Shown: positions 1 to 10,100 of the stretch, one piece after another
Layout of the letters: the number at the start of each line of letters is the position of its first letter
How positions within the stretch are numbered: the stretch's first letter is position 1
Source: CAZWKQ01 sp964634005
GTDB taxonomy: Bacteria > Bacteroidota > Bacteroidia > Bacteroidales > JACABE01
DNA length: 64,000 nt
Direction of reading: 5' to 3'
Assembly: GCA_964634005.1 (NCBI GenBank)
Contig: CAZWKQ010000005.1
Span: 62,001-126,000, forward strand
Made by a program: the position numbers and the translations under genes
Notes under the pieces: generated by a model
What the model was told of the DNA's origin: nothing
Seen by the model: the letters and a program-made list of their open reading frames with translations, nothing else
Database searches by the model: none

Positions 1-81
1 ATGTTTTTTAGGAATTAAATTTTATTGAATTAATTCCAATTAAAAATATTTTAAATTATCGAAGAGGCAACAATTGCCATT

Positions 82-429
82 TTAATTTTTTACTAATTCT
101 ACAATAGCTTTGAATGCTTCGGGATGATTCATTGCTAAATCAGCTAACACTTTACGATTAAGCGAAATATTCTTTTTATGAACTGCACCCATAAATACCG
201 AATACGACATTCCGTATGGTCTTACTCCGGCATTAATACGTGTTATCCATAAATTTCTGAAATTACGCTTTTTATTTCTTCGATCTCTGTAAGCGTACTG
301 CAAACCCTTTTCTAAAGAATTTTTTGCAACTGTCCAGACATTTTTTCTGCGTCCAAATTGACCTTTGGTCAACTTTAACATTTTTTTCCTTCTTGCCCTT
401 GAGGCAACTGAATTTACTGATCTTGGCAT
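82..429 (-). CDS. rplT: 50S ribosomal protein L20
   Basis: Large-subunit ribosomal protein L20, which binds 23S rRNA early in 50S assembly; in several bacteria it also represses its own operon. The 115-residue length is normal for the family. The N-terminus is a highly basic extension (MPRSVNSVASRARRKKML) leading into the conserved GQFGRRKNVWTVAKNS region, and the C-terminal half carries the globular RNA-binding domain (WITRINAGVRPYGMSYS). It is the last gene of thrS-infC-rpmI-rplT, 89 nt after rpmI. The longer gap before it can form a small hairpin (448-467). Start ATG at 429. Confidence 0.98.
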   Translation of the reverse strand: MPRSVNSVASRARRKKMLKLTKGQFGRRKNVWTVAKNSLEKGLQYAYRDRRNKKRNFRNLWITRINAGVRPYGMSYSVFMGAVHKKNISLNRKVLADLAMNHPEAFKAIVELVKN

Positions 430-447
430 AGTTTTTTAATTTTTTTG

Positions 448-467
448 TTTAAGCGTTCCGTCTTAAA
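448..467 (-). other. Small hairpin between rpmI and rplT
   Basis: A 6-bp inverted repeat (TTTAAG / CTTAAA on the minus strand) with an 8-nt loop lies in the 89-nt rpmI-rplT spacer. It has no U-tract typical of a terminator. Its position suggests a role in mRNA processing or L20 feedback, but six AT-rich base pairs could be chance. Confidence 0.25.
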
Positions 468-518
468 GGACTCTTTTTTGCATTAAACAAGGTTAATACT
501 AATTTTTAAATTACACAA

Positions 519-713
519 TTAATTTGAAAGCATTTCTTTTACGCGTTTTTCGTCTGCTTTATCGACTAATGTAGCATAAGTTAAATTACGTTTACGTTTA
601 GTTGATTTTTTAGTCAAAATATGACTTTTATAAGCATGCTTTCTTTTAATTTTTCCACTGCCTGTTACAGTGAATCTTTTTTTTGCACTTGATTTGCTTT
701 TTGTTTTTGGCAT
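519..713 (-). CDS. rpmI: 50S ribosomal protein L35
   Basis: Ribosomal protein L35 of the large subunit, 64 residues as expected. It shows the family's Lys/Arg-rich pattern: MPKTKSKSSAKKRF at the N-terminus, then GSGKIKRKHAYKSHILTKKS and a KRKRNL stretch. It lies 36 nt downstream of infC and upstream of rplT in the conserved infC-rpmI-rplT order, so it is co-transcribed and probably shares the operon's translational feedback. Start ATG at 713. Confidence 0.97.
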   Translation of the reverse strand: MPKTKSKSSAKKRFTVTGSGKIKRKHAYKSHILTKKSTKRKRNLTYATLVDKADEKRVKEMLSN

Positions 714-749
714 CTTTATAATATTTATATTATTTACAATTAGTTAATT

Positions 750-1313
750 TTATTTTTTTGGAGCAATAATCATCATCATTCTTTTTCCTTCCAATTTCGG
801 CATCATTTCGGGTTTACCATATTCTAAAAGAGCTTCTGCAAACTTCAATAAAATTATTTCGCCTTGTTCTTTATAAACTATTGTTCTACCTTTAAAAAAA
901 ACATCAACTTTTACCTTAGCCCCGTCTTGCAGAAATTTTTTTGCATGGTTTAGTTTAAAATTAAAATCATGTTCATCAGTTTGAGGCCCTAGCCTTATTT
1001 CTTTAACAACAACTTTCGCCGATTTTGCTTTTATTTCTTTTTGTTTGCGTTTTTGCTCATAAAGAAATTTTTTATAATCGATTATTTTACAAACAGGCGG
1101 ATTGGCATTAGGAGAAATTTCTACTAAATCCAACTCTTGTTCATTAGCCATTTTAAGAGCATCTTTCAAACTATATATACCTTGTTCAACATTATCGCCA
1201 ACAACTCTGACAACGGGTGAAGTAATATAGTTATTAATTTTGTGTTGGTCCTCGTTTTTCTTTTCGAACTGGTTTTGCCCTTTATTACGATTAAAAACTG
1301 GTGTAGCTATAAT
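750..1313 (-). CDS. infC: Translation initiation factor IF-3 (AUU start)
   Basis: IF-3 binds the 30S subunit, prevents premature 50S joining and proofreads the start codon. The frame carries the N-domain signature (RVVGDNVEQGIYSLKDALKM, then LDLVEISPNANPPVCKI), a Lys-rich linker and the C-domain (KEIRLGPQTDEHDFNFK ... GKRMMMIIAPKK). There is no in-frame ATG or GTG between an upstream TAA and the N-domain; a TTG at 1169 would delete conserved sequence. An ATT at 1313-1311, six bases after GGAGG (1324-1320), gives 187 residues, matching the family length. AUU starts on infC are known from E. coli, where IF-3 discriminates against them to autoregulate. An adjacent ATA at 1316 is an alternative. 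It lies 35 nt after thrS. Confidence 0.93.
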   Translation of the reverse strand: MIATPVFNRNKGQNQFEKKNEDQHKINNYITSPVVRVVGDNVEQGIYSLKDALKMANEQELDLVEISPNANPPVCKIIDYKKFLYEQKRKQKEIKAKSAKVVVKEIRLGPQTDEHDFNFKLNHAKKFLQDGAKVKVDVFFKGRTIVYKEQGEIILLKFAEALLEYGKPEMMPKLEGKRMMMIIAPKK

Positions 1314-1319
1314 TATGTT

Positions 1320-1324
1320 CCTCC
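1320..1324 (-). promoter_or_regulatory. Shine-Dalgarno of infC
   Basis: GGAGG is six bases upstream of the ATT codon at 1313. Clear Shine-Dalgarno sequences are rare in this window, so this one supports ATT as the true start. Confidence 0.8.
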
Positions 1325-1348
1325 AATATTAGTTAATAATTTATTTTA

Positions 1349-3283
1349 TTATCCGATTAAATTTGAAATTTCTTTTAATACTTCTTTTGCAAAGTCATCA
1401 ATTGACAAATTGCCAATATCACCTACTCCCTGCTTTCTGACTGAAACCGTTCCCTGATTTTCTTCCTTTTCACCCACTATAAGCATATACGGAATACGTT
1501 GTAACTCAGCATCTCTGATCTTCTTCCCTGTTTTTTCGTTTCTTTCGTCAATTGAGCCGCGAAGTTCGTAATTTTTTAGCAAATACAAAACTTTTTTTGC
1601 ATAATCTGAATATTTCTCACTGATAGGCAATATAATAAACTGTTCAGGAGTTAGCCACAAAGGAAATTTACCGGCAGTATGCTCAATAAGAACTGCAATA
1701 AATCTTTCCATTGAACCGAAAGGCGCCCTGTGAATCATCACAGGTCTATGCTTTTGATTATCACTACCAACGTATTCCAAATCGAATCTTTCAGGTAAAT
1801 TATAATCCACTTGAATAGTTCCTAACTGCCATTTACGACCTAAAGCATCCCTAACCATAAAATCGAGTTTAGGTCCATAAAAAGCAGCTTCGCCGTATTC
1901 AATTATAGTATTCAAGCCTTTTTCCCGGGCAGCTTCTATAATTGCATTTTCGGCTTTTTCCCAATTTTCATCAGTACCTATATACTTATCGGGATTATTT
2001 TTATCTCTTAAAGATATTTGAGTAATAAAATCTTTGAAATCAAGAGTTTTAAAAATATATAATACAATGTCAATTACGGCAATAAATTCGTCTTTCAATT
2101 GGTCGGGGCGACAGAAAATATGAGCATCATCCTGAGTAAAACTTCTAACACGTGTTAAGCCGTGCAATTCGCCACTCTGTTCATATCTATAAACTGTTCC
2201 GAATTCAGCGAGTCTAATTGGTAAGTCTTTGTAAGATCGAGGTTTTGTTTTATATATTTCGCAATGATGGGGACAATTCATAGGTTTTAAGAAAAAGGAC
2301 TCTCCTTCTATTGGAGTTGAAATGGGTTGAAACGAATCTTTTCCGTATTTGGAAAAATGCCCCGATGTTTTATATAAATCAACATTACCAATATGAGGTG
2401 TAATAACCTGCTCATAACCACCTTGTTTCTGAATTTTCTTCAAAAAGTTTTCAAGACGTTCGCGTAAAGCAGCACCTTTAGGAAGCCAAATTGGTAATCC
2501 CTGACCTACTTTCTGAGAAAATGTAAACAATTCTAATTCTTTGCCTAACTTTCTGTGATCGCGTTTTTTTGCTTCTTCAAGTATGGTTAAATAATCAGTA
2601 AGTTCTTTTTGTTTTGGGAATGTAATACCATAAATTCTGGTAAGTTGCTTACGTTTTTCATCGCCTCTCCAATAAGCACCTGCGGTATTAAGTAATTTTA
2701 CAGCTTTGATAAAACTTGTATCAGGAATATGCGGACCTCGACATAAATCGACAAAATTTCCTGTCTGATAGAAAGTAATCTGACCATCATTCAGTTCACT
2801 GATAAGTTCTAATTTATATTCATCACCCTTAGCTTTAAAAAATTCTTCAGCTTCTTTCTTGCTAACTTCTTTTCTGATAAATTTTTGATTTCCTTTGGCA
2901 AGTTCAAGCATTTTTTCTTCAATCTTCGGGAAATCGTCGGAAGAAATGCTGTAATCCATAAAATCAATATCGTAGTAAAAGCCATTTTCAATATCAGGTC
3001 CAATACCAAATTTTACACCCGGATACAAGATTTCAATAGCCTCAGCCATTAAATGCGCTGAAGAGTGCCACATTGCAGCCTTACCCTCAGTATCATTCCA
3101 TGTATATAATTTTATGTTGGCATCATTATATATTGGTCGAGTTGCATCCCATATTTCATCATTAACCTTAACAGCCAAAACGTTACGAGCTAACCCTTCG
3201 CTTATACTTTTTGCGATTTCAAGAGCAGTAACCCCTTTCTCATATTGCCTTACAGAATTATCAGGTAATGTTATATTTATCAT
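1349..3283 (-). CDS. thrS: Threonyl-tRNA synthetase
   Basis: Charges tRNA-Thr with threonine in the cytoplasm. The 644 residues follow full-length class II ThrRS. A TGS domain spans about 1-62. The editing domain follows, with the HxxxH motif at His73 and His77 (MWHSSAHLMAEA). The catalytic core has the zinc-ligand region MNCPHHCEIYK, motif 2 (FGTVYRYEQSGELHG) and motif 3 (HRAPFGSMERF). The C-terminal anticodon-binding domain ends in VRKQGVGDIG. It is the first gene of the operon with infC, rpmI and rplT, a common bacterial arrangement. A -7 box lies about 55 nt upstream. Start ATG at 3283. Confidence 0.98.
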   Translation of the reverse strand: MINITLPDNSVRQYEKGVTALEIAKSISEGLARNVLAVKVNDEIWDATRPIYNDANIKLYTWNDTEGKAAMWHSSAHLMAEAIEILYPGVKFGIGPDIENGFYYDIDFMDYSISSDDFPKIEEKMLELAKGNQKFIRKEVSKKEAEEFFKAKGDEYKLELISELNDGQITFYQTGNFVDLCRGPHIPDTSFIKAVKLLNTAGAYWRGDEKRKQLTRIYGITFPKQKELTDYLTILEEAKKRDHRKLGKELELFTFSQKVGQGLPIWLPKGAALRERLENFLKKIQKQGGYEQVITPHIGNVDLYKTSGHFSKYGKDSFQPISTPIEGESFFLKPMNCPHHCEIYKTKPRSYKDLPIRLAEFGTVYRYEQSGELHGLTRVRSFTQDDAHIFCRPDQLKDEFIAVIDIVLYIFKTLDFKDFITQISLRDKNNPDKYIGTDENWEKAENAIIEAAREKGLNTIIEYGEAAFYGPKLDFMVRDALGRKWQLGTIQVDYNLPERFDLEYVGSDNQKHRPVMIHRAPFGSMERFIAVLIEHTAGKFPLWLTPEQFIILPISEKYSDYAKKVLYLLKNYELRGSIDERNEKTGKKIRDAELQRIPYMLIVGEKEENQGTVSVRKQGVGDIGNLSIDDFAKEVLKEISNLIG

Positions 3284-3338
3284 ATATTTGTGAAATACAA
3301 TAATTTATATTTTTTTTCTTATAGTTATAAAAAGTCTG

Positions 3339-3346
3339 CAAATTTA
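3339..3346 (-). promoter_or_regulatory. -7 box (TAAATTTG) for thrS operon
   Basis: Matches the Bacteroidota -7 consensus TAnnTTTG on the minus strand and predicts a leader of about 50 nt before thrS. No -33 TTTG at the right distance. Confidence 0.5.
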
Positions 3347-3408
3347 AACAATATTTAAATTATAATAACATCTTATTTTAATCTTTTTTATTTTTGATAA
3401 CATAAGTT

Positions 3409-3416
3409 TAATTTTG
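3409..3416 (+). promoter_or_regulatory. -7 box (TAATTTTG) for the phosphopantetheinyl transferase
   Basis: TAnnTTTG match 20 nt before the ATG at 3437, divergent from the thrS promoter. No exact -33 box. Confidence 0.5.
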
Positions 3417-3436
3417 CTGAATATAATAATAAAAAA

Positions 3437-4117
3437 ATGAACTATATTTTTGGTATTAAAACCATAGAAAATGATGAGTTTTCTAATAATTTAGAGGCTT
3501 TATTCGATTTAATTCCTGAATGCGAAAGGGCTAAATATTTAATTATAAAAAATACTGAAACTCTTCAACGTTCATTATTAGGTGAGGTCCTGACAAGATA
3601 TATACTACAAAAATATTATAATATTGAATTAAAAAATACCGAACTTAAAAGAAATCAATGGGGTAAACCTTATTTTGATGAAATTTCGGTACATTTTAAT
3701 ATCTCTCACTCTGGGAAATGGGTTTTAGTTTGTTTTTCTGATAAACCTATTGGTATAGATATTGAAAAAATAAGAGATTTAAAATATAATGTAGCTAATA
3801 AATATTTTTCAGAAGAAGAATTATTTTTGCTTGAAAATGAAGAAGATATAAATATTAAAAGAGAATTATTTTATAAAATTTGGACTTCAAAAGAAGCATA
3901 CGTAAAAATGCTTGGCAAAGGAATTACATATTCTTTCCAAAAATTCAGTGTAAAAATATTTAACAATCAAGGAGAAATAAAAGACAAATCAATAAAAGAA
4001 AAGGCTTTTATAAAATATTACCATATAGAAGCATGCTATATCATTGCATGTTGTTCTATTTCAAATACATTTGTTAATTCCCCTAAAATAATTACTTTAA
4101 AAGAATTAATAAAATGA
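3437..4117 (+). CDS. 4'-phosphopantetheinyl transferase (Sfp type)
   Basis: Transfers the phosphopantetheine arm of CoA to a serine of an acyl- or peptidyl-carrier protein. Of its 226 residues, the diagnostic ones are the Mg-binding GIDIE motif (Asp108, Glu110) and the WTSKEAYVKMLGKGI motif (Trp149, Lys152, Glu153). The upstream FNISHSGKWV segment is also typical of the Sfp/Gsp subfamily rather than short AcpS. No carrier-protein, NRPS or PKS gene is in the window, so its target may be the fatty-acid ACP or something encoded elsewhere. It stands alone between two oppositely oriented units, and its stop codon lies inside a terminator hairpin. Confidence 0.92.
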   Translation: MNYIFGIKTIENDEFSNNLEALFDLIPECERAKYLIIKNTETLQRSLLGEVLTRYILQKYYNIELKNTELKRNQWGKPYFDEISVHFNISHSGKWVLVCFSDKPIGIDIEKIRDLKYNVANKYFSEEELFLLENEEDINIKRELFYKIWTSKEAYVKMLGKGITYSFQKFSVKIFNNQGEIKDKSIKEKAFIKYYHIEACYIIACCSISNTFVNSPKIITLKELIK

Positions 4118-4147
4118 GGCTGCCCTATTTTTAAGACAGCCTCATTT
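4112..4147. terminator. Bidirectional terminator overlapping a stop codon
   Basis: Perfect 11-bp inverted repeat AAATGAGGCTG (4112-4122) / CAGCCTCATTT (4137-4147) with a 14-nt loop. The left arm contains the TGA stop (4115-4117) of the phosphopantetheinyl transferase. It sits between two convergent genes and can serve both. Confidence 0.8.
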
Positions 4148-4173
4148 ATAAAATCATTTTATTAAATAGAGAT

Positions 4174-7100
4174 TTACGGTTCGATTGCTCCTATAAAGTT
4201 GTTATTATTTGTTTCAACAATTGACATGTCAGAACCATCAACAATGCCATCACCGTTAACATCTGCAACTATATATCCAGAAGCAAAATTATTATTTTCT
4301 AACTCAATATCAGACATATCACTACCATCAACTAATCCATCTTGATTTACATCACCTACATATATCGCGTAAACGCCGGTTGCAACTTCTTTCAGATTAT
4401 CGCCATAAGCAGATGAAGCAGAATTAGTAAAGTTGTAATTGATTACCGAACCAGTAAATGACAGAGGAACTGAGCTCCAAGTTTGAATACTGTTTCGATG
4501 TTTAACTACTATGTAATAAGCATCGCCTAAAGTAGATGGTATTGTTATTGAACACAAACCATTTGTAGAAAGCAATTGACCGGTGAATGAAGCAGCTGTT
4601 ACAGAAGGATCTAAAGCATTTCTGAGCTCAACTGTTATTTGATCTGCAATGTTAGAACCAAAATGATCTCCCATATCATCTTGAACAGGGTTCATATTTA
4701 CTCCATTAAACAGACCTTCTAGGAAAACTGTAATATTAAGTGTCTTACTTGCTAAATATTCATCAGCACCTATTGTTGGTAATGGTCCTCTTGCTTGTCC
4801 GTCAATATCATCAGTTACTTCGGGAACACTTGTTCCTTTTTCAGTTAATGCAATATTATTAATATGTAAATCCATAATTGAATCAGTAAATTGAGGATAC
4901 ACATTAATAGAGAATGCATCTCTGCCACTTGCTGCTTGATAAGCTGCCAATGTAGCTCTTGCACTTGTCCAATATGCTATATTTGCTCCTGTAGTAAATA
5001 AACAGTTGTAATTGCTCGAATCAAGTATTGTACTGCTGAAATATACAGCATAACCACCACCGGTATTCGAGAATACGTTATTCAATAATTGCATACCTGT
5101 TGTAGTTCCAGTTTGATAATAGCCATAATTTGTCGTGCTGCCTTTAGTAATACTTATACTATTATTATAGAATTTAGTATATTTTGTATTGCTGTTATAA
5201 ATAGCATAAACACTTCCTGTTCCAACAGATTGAGCTACAAAATTATTTGCAATTAAACTATTTCCGGTAGAGGAATTATTATAATACAGATACATACCAT
5301 AACAAGTACTTGTACCCCTCAGATAAATTTGATTTTTAGAAATAATAACATTATCGTTGTAATAAGAGCTCAAACCATATTGAGTAGAAGCAGTGGTTCT
5401 ATTTAACAAATAATTACCCTCTATTATTGTATTATTTTGATAATAAGAATAAATACCGTAATAGAAGAAGTCAATTATTCTGTTATTTCTGATAATATTA
5501 TTTGATTCTTTAACAGTAGAACTGGTTCCTGATAAATATACTCCATAATAACCATTTCGTATAACATTGTTTTCGATAACCATATTGCTATCAATACCGG
5601 TAGCTGAATAAATACCCGCAGTTGTAGATGCAGTACCTGTTAGTGAACTTTCAATAATATTATTAGCAATTCTCACGAAATTGGTACCACCTAGCATATC
5701 AATTGCTCTTCCGTATGTTACACCTCTGTTTTGTATTGTTAGATGTTTTAAAGTAACATAATCTGCACCATTTAATCTTATAACATAATTATCTGTAGAA
5801 GTCAAAGAAGAATCGCTGATTACTACAGATGTACTGTCGAGGTTCTGAGACTGGAATGTAATTGTTTTATTTGCTGCTACTCCCTCAACATGGTTGATTA
5901 TTAGTTTCTCATTGTAGATTCCGGGGAGAATATTAAATACGACATTTCCACTTATTCCAACTGTATTCAGCACATTTACCGCTGAATTGATTGTAGGAAA
6001 GTCTCCGCCAGTTCCTATTGTATATGAACCGTTTAAGCTCACAATAATTGTACCTGTGGCAGTATCATTTATTGCATAATTATCAACAGAACCATTAGGA
6101 TTATATGGCCATGCTTTAATTGATAATATTCCTGAATTTGTCAGTAGTTTATTAGCAATAGTAACTTCACCGCTAACATTTCCTTGGGTAATGTTTCCTG
6201 TCCAAGAGTATGGAGTTTGTAATGCTCCGTTTATTGACCAGCCAATCATTACAGATGTAAGATTTGCAGAACCGTAATTTTTAATCTTAACTTTAATAGG
6301 AACTGTTGAGCCTGCACTTACAGAAGTTGTCGGAAGAATAAGTGTATCAACACCTGCATCATTTGCTGGTATATTGGAAATATTAACTTGTAACGGAACT
6401 CTATTGCTCTCACAAGTACTTGCAGTTCCTGTTGTTACTATCCAGTTATAAGCATTATACCAGTAGTTTTGTCCCGAAGAAAAAGTATTACCGGTTATAG
6501 AAATTACATTAGGAACAGTATAAGGATAAACGGCACCTGCAGAATTTCTGAAAAAGCTTGGACCAGAAGTATATCCTAATCGGTAGCCTGTACCTTGAGG
6601 AATATCGAAGTTTAGAGTTACAGTTTCAGGTAGGCTGCTTCCAACAGTAGTTGTACCATTGTAAGAACGAATTACATTTCCGCCTGCATCTTTTATTACT
6701 AATACATAAGCAGAACCTGATGTAGCAGGATATATTTTTACTGATTTTAAAGTTATTCCACCAGGTGCTAATACATCAAATACCTGATCATAAGAAGTAG
6801 CTCCAATGGTTCCGCCGGCACCTATAGTACTGTCTGCCGGTCCGACTTGATACTGATTAAAAGTATTTTTTGATGAAGCTAAATAATATGTCTTGTGATT
6901 GAATAATATTGGAGTGGTATAAGTACTGCCAAGTTTCAATGGAACAGTATCATTAAGTGCATTGTACCATCTGATACTATCTGTTGAAGTTGCAGATAAT
7001 GTAGTTGATGTTGCATAAGGTATAGAAACTGGGCTAACAAATGTAGGAGCAGGTGGAGTATAACCGGATGTAACACTCTTTGAAAGAGTATCGTTTATAC

Positions 7101-10100
7101 GCAAAGGATCGTTTATCAAATCTGTCCAAGCTGTAATTAAATAATTAACATCAGCTGTAGGAGCAGGTAAGTTAGCTTGTGTACTAAAAGTAAAGTTTAC
7201 AGAACCTTGTGCAGGAATATCTAAATTTACATTCTGAGTAACAACTGTACCATTATCAATTCTATAGCTTGCAGTTAAACTATTTTGAGAAGCTAAAATT
7301 GGTTGTGAACCTTCATTTTTAATTTTAATAGTAACACTTTGATTATTTAATGCACAGCCTGATGATGGATTAACAATCTGGACAACTGAAGCATCCTTAG
7401 TTGCAGGATCACCTACAACTGCAGCTATCATAAACCTTCCCCATGTTAGAGACTCAACAGGAGTAAAACCAGTTAAACCACTGCTGTAATAATAAGCACC
7501 TCTTCTGGTCGGTGTTTCAGCCTGGCATGATATTGGATAATAAGCTGCAGCATTTGCTACTTGAGCAATACCAACATAAACAAAATTATTTGTTGTAGAA
7601 GTTGATGATGGATGTAAGAAATCAAAAGTTACCCATGTGTTTAAATCACTTGAAGTTATAGTTTTTCTGAAAGAAGTATCCATTAAAACTCCATTATTGT
7701 TGAAAATTACTCCATAAAGTGATTTTCCGACAGTAGCACTATTAGTTATAAATACTTTGGTTGAATATATTTGTTTAGTACCATTAATAGTGTATTTATT
7801 TACAAAATACCCTGCATTTGTTCCAAAGCCTATACTTGTTGCAACAATTGCGGTATCAGAATAGTTAAATGTATTATTTGTAACTTCTTGACGATAGTTC
7901 AGTTGGTTATTAGTGTTTACCTCATCATTTGGAACAGATACTTTTACATTATTTAAGCCTAATGCAGTTGGAGTAAAGCCATTAAATATTACTGTATCAA
8001 CTGCACCGGATGCTAAACTTGCAATTGTTTTAACATTTGTGAATGTATTAGCTCCTGTAATATTAAGTGTTACGTTAATATTAGACTGAGCATTTGTACC
8101 ATTATTTTCTATTAATGCACTAACAAAATGAGGTGCTCCAGTTTGTAATGGTAATTGACCAAGTGTATAAAGAGCTTTAACTTTAATATCATTAGAAGGA
8201 ATTATAAACTCATCTGCTCCTATACAAGGATTTACTCCTCTTAAATCTCCGTCTATATCATCATTAATTCCTGATATTTGTACTCCGGCATTAAGTAATT
8301 GCATATTATTAACAACATGCAAATCATTATTAGCTGCAAATAAAGGATTTACATTTTTAGAATTTGCATCCTGAGTTGAAGAAGCCTGCCAATCGGCAAG
8401 TGTTGCCTTATCAGCACCGTAAAATCCTAATACACCATAAGTACCACTTACGAAATAATTATTGTAATTAATATTTGCAAATGAAACTCCACTTACAACA
8501 TAAGCTGCATAGCTCTTTGATCCGCTTACAGAGAAATTAGTAGAGTTTGCAAAAATATTATTTCTTACATCCATACCGGTTGCTGTTGTTACTGTAACAA
8601 CAAGAGCGGCCGACATACCTGCAGAGCTACCGGTTGTTACATTGCCATATAAATTTATTGAGTTAAAATAAATTTTATGATTAGTTCCACCTGTAACTCT
8701 GATACCGAATGCATTGTAAATAGTACTTGATGTAGAGTAATTAACAGTTATCAGGTCATAAATCATATTATTTACTATGTTAATATTGCTTGTTGATGTT
8801 GAAGAGATATTGATACCGAACGCTCCATATCCTGATGATGATGTGGAATATATACCATAAATTTTGTTCTTACTTATAACAGCATCAGTAACATTTGCGC
8901 CTAAATCGATACCGGCAATATTAATAGAAGAAGATGTTTTTAGATTAAAGATTGTATTCTTTTCAACTAAAGGTGCTGTGGTATTACTCAAAGCAACTCC
9001 TCTGAAAATAACATAGTCATTTGCATTTTCAGATCCTACAACATTGCCTGAAATTGTTAATCCGGTTAAAAGACCGGTTGAAGCAACTCCTGATGCATAA
9101 ATACCATAATAAGTCCTTTGGATAGTATTATTCTGAATAGTTAAGTTGTTATTATCGGCACCTGTTCCTGATGTAGAAATACTTGTTCCTCCGACATAAA
9201 TACCGAATGTTGAAGTTACTGTATTACTACCGGCTTTGATAATACAATTCTTTATTATATTGTTAGTAGCACCTAAACCGGCTCCAAGACTTGAAACCCA
9301 AATAGCGGCAGTGTTAGTTGAAGTTGAAGTATTTTCTATTGTAAGACTGTTACCTCCACTGTTTAAACCGTCTATTATAAGATTTTTATTTCCGTTTAGT
9401 TTTATCAAAGCACTTGCAATATTACCGGTTATTACTCTTGCCCCTTGCGGTTGTATTATTAATGTATAGTTACTGTTAGCAGGATATTCATTCCAAGAAT
9501 TAATTGAAACTGTTGCAGTTTCTGTTATATCACTTATAATTTTTGCAGTAACATTTCCCATTAGACCTAATTGATTAACATCTGCGAAAAATGCCGATAA
9601 TGTTGAATAATCACCTCCTGTACCTATCTGATAAATACCACTTAAAGGAGTTCTGATTGTCCTTGTACCATTAGGAGCACCATTAACCGGTTGGTAATTG
9701 TTACCATTAATATTAACATCAACAACTTCAGCATCTACAACATTTAAATTAGTAGCTGAGGAGTTAATATTATAGGTCAACCAAAAATAATTTATACCTG
9801 TATTTAAAGTAACCGGCAAACCGGTTCCTGTATTAATTTGGAATAAATTATTAGGGTTGTTGTAAGTATTGCCAATCTGTGTAGCATTAGCAAAATTGTT
9901 TACATTTCCCGAACTCCACAATTTAGCATTTTCGATGTCATTTAGAGGGTTAGAACTTCCATTAGTATTAAAAGTAATACCTTCTAAACTTAGTGGGTTA
10001 AGAGAATTACTTGTATGTACAGCTATTCTTAGTATAACATTATTTGCAGAACCTGTAGCTACCGATGCTAAAACAGGATGAGTTACTGTTATTGAATCCA

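Noticed and set aside
1..81. Possible small RNA or terminator downstream of rplT
   Set aside because: An AT-rich inverted repeat (11-18/30-37) has no T-run on the minus strand, and no -7 box is visible. A Bacteroidales-1-type RNA, reported downstream of L20 genes, would lie mostly outside the window.
1242..1457. Open frame on the plus strand between infC and thrS
   Set aside because: Antisense to the real start of infC and the end of thrS, with no promoter or family pattern.
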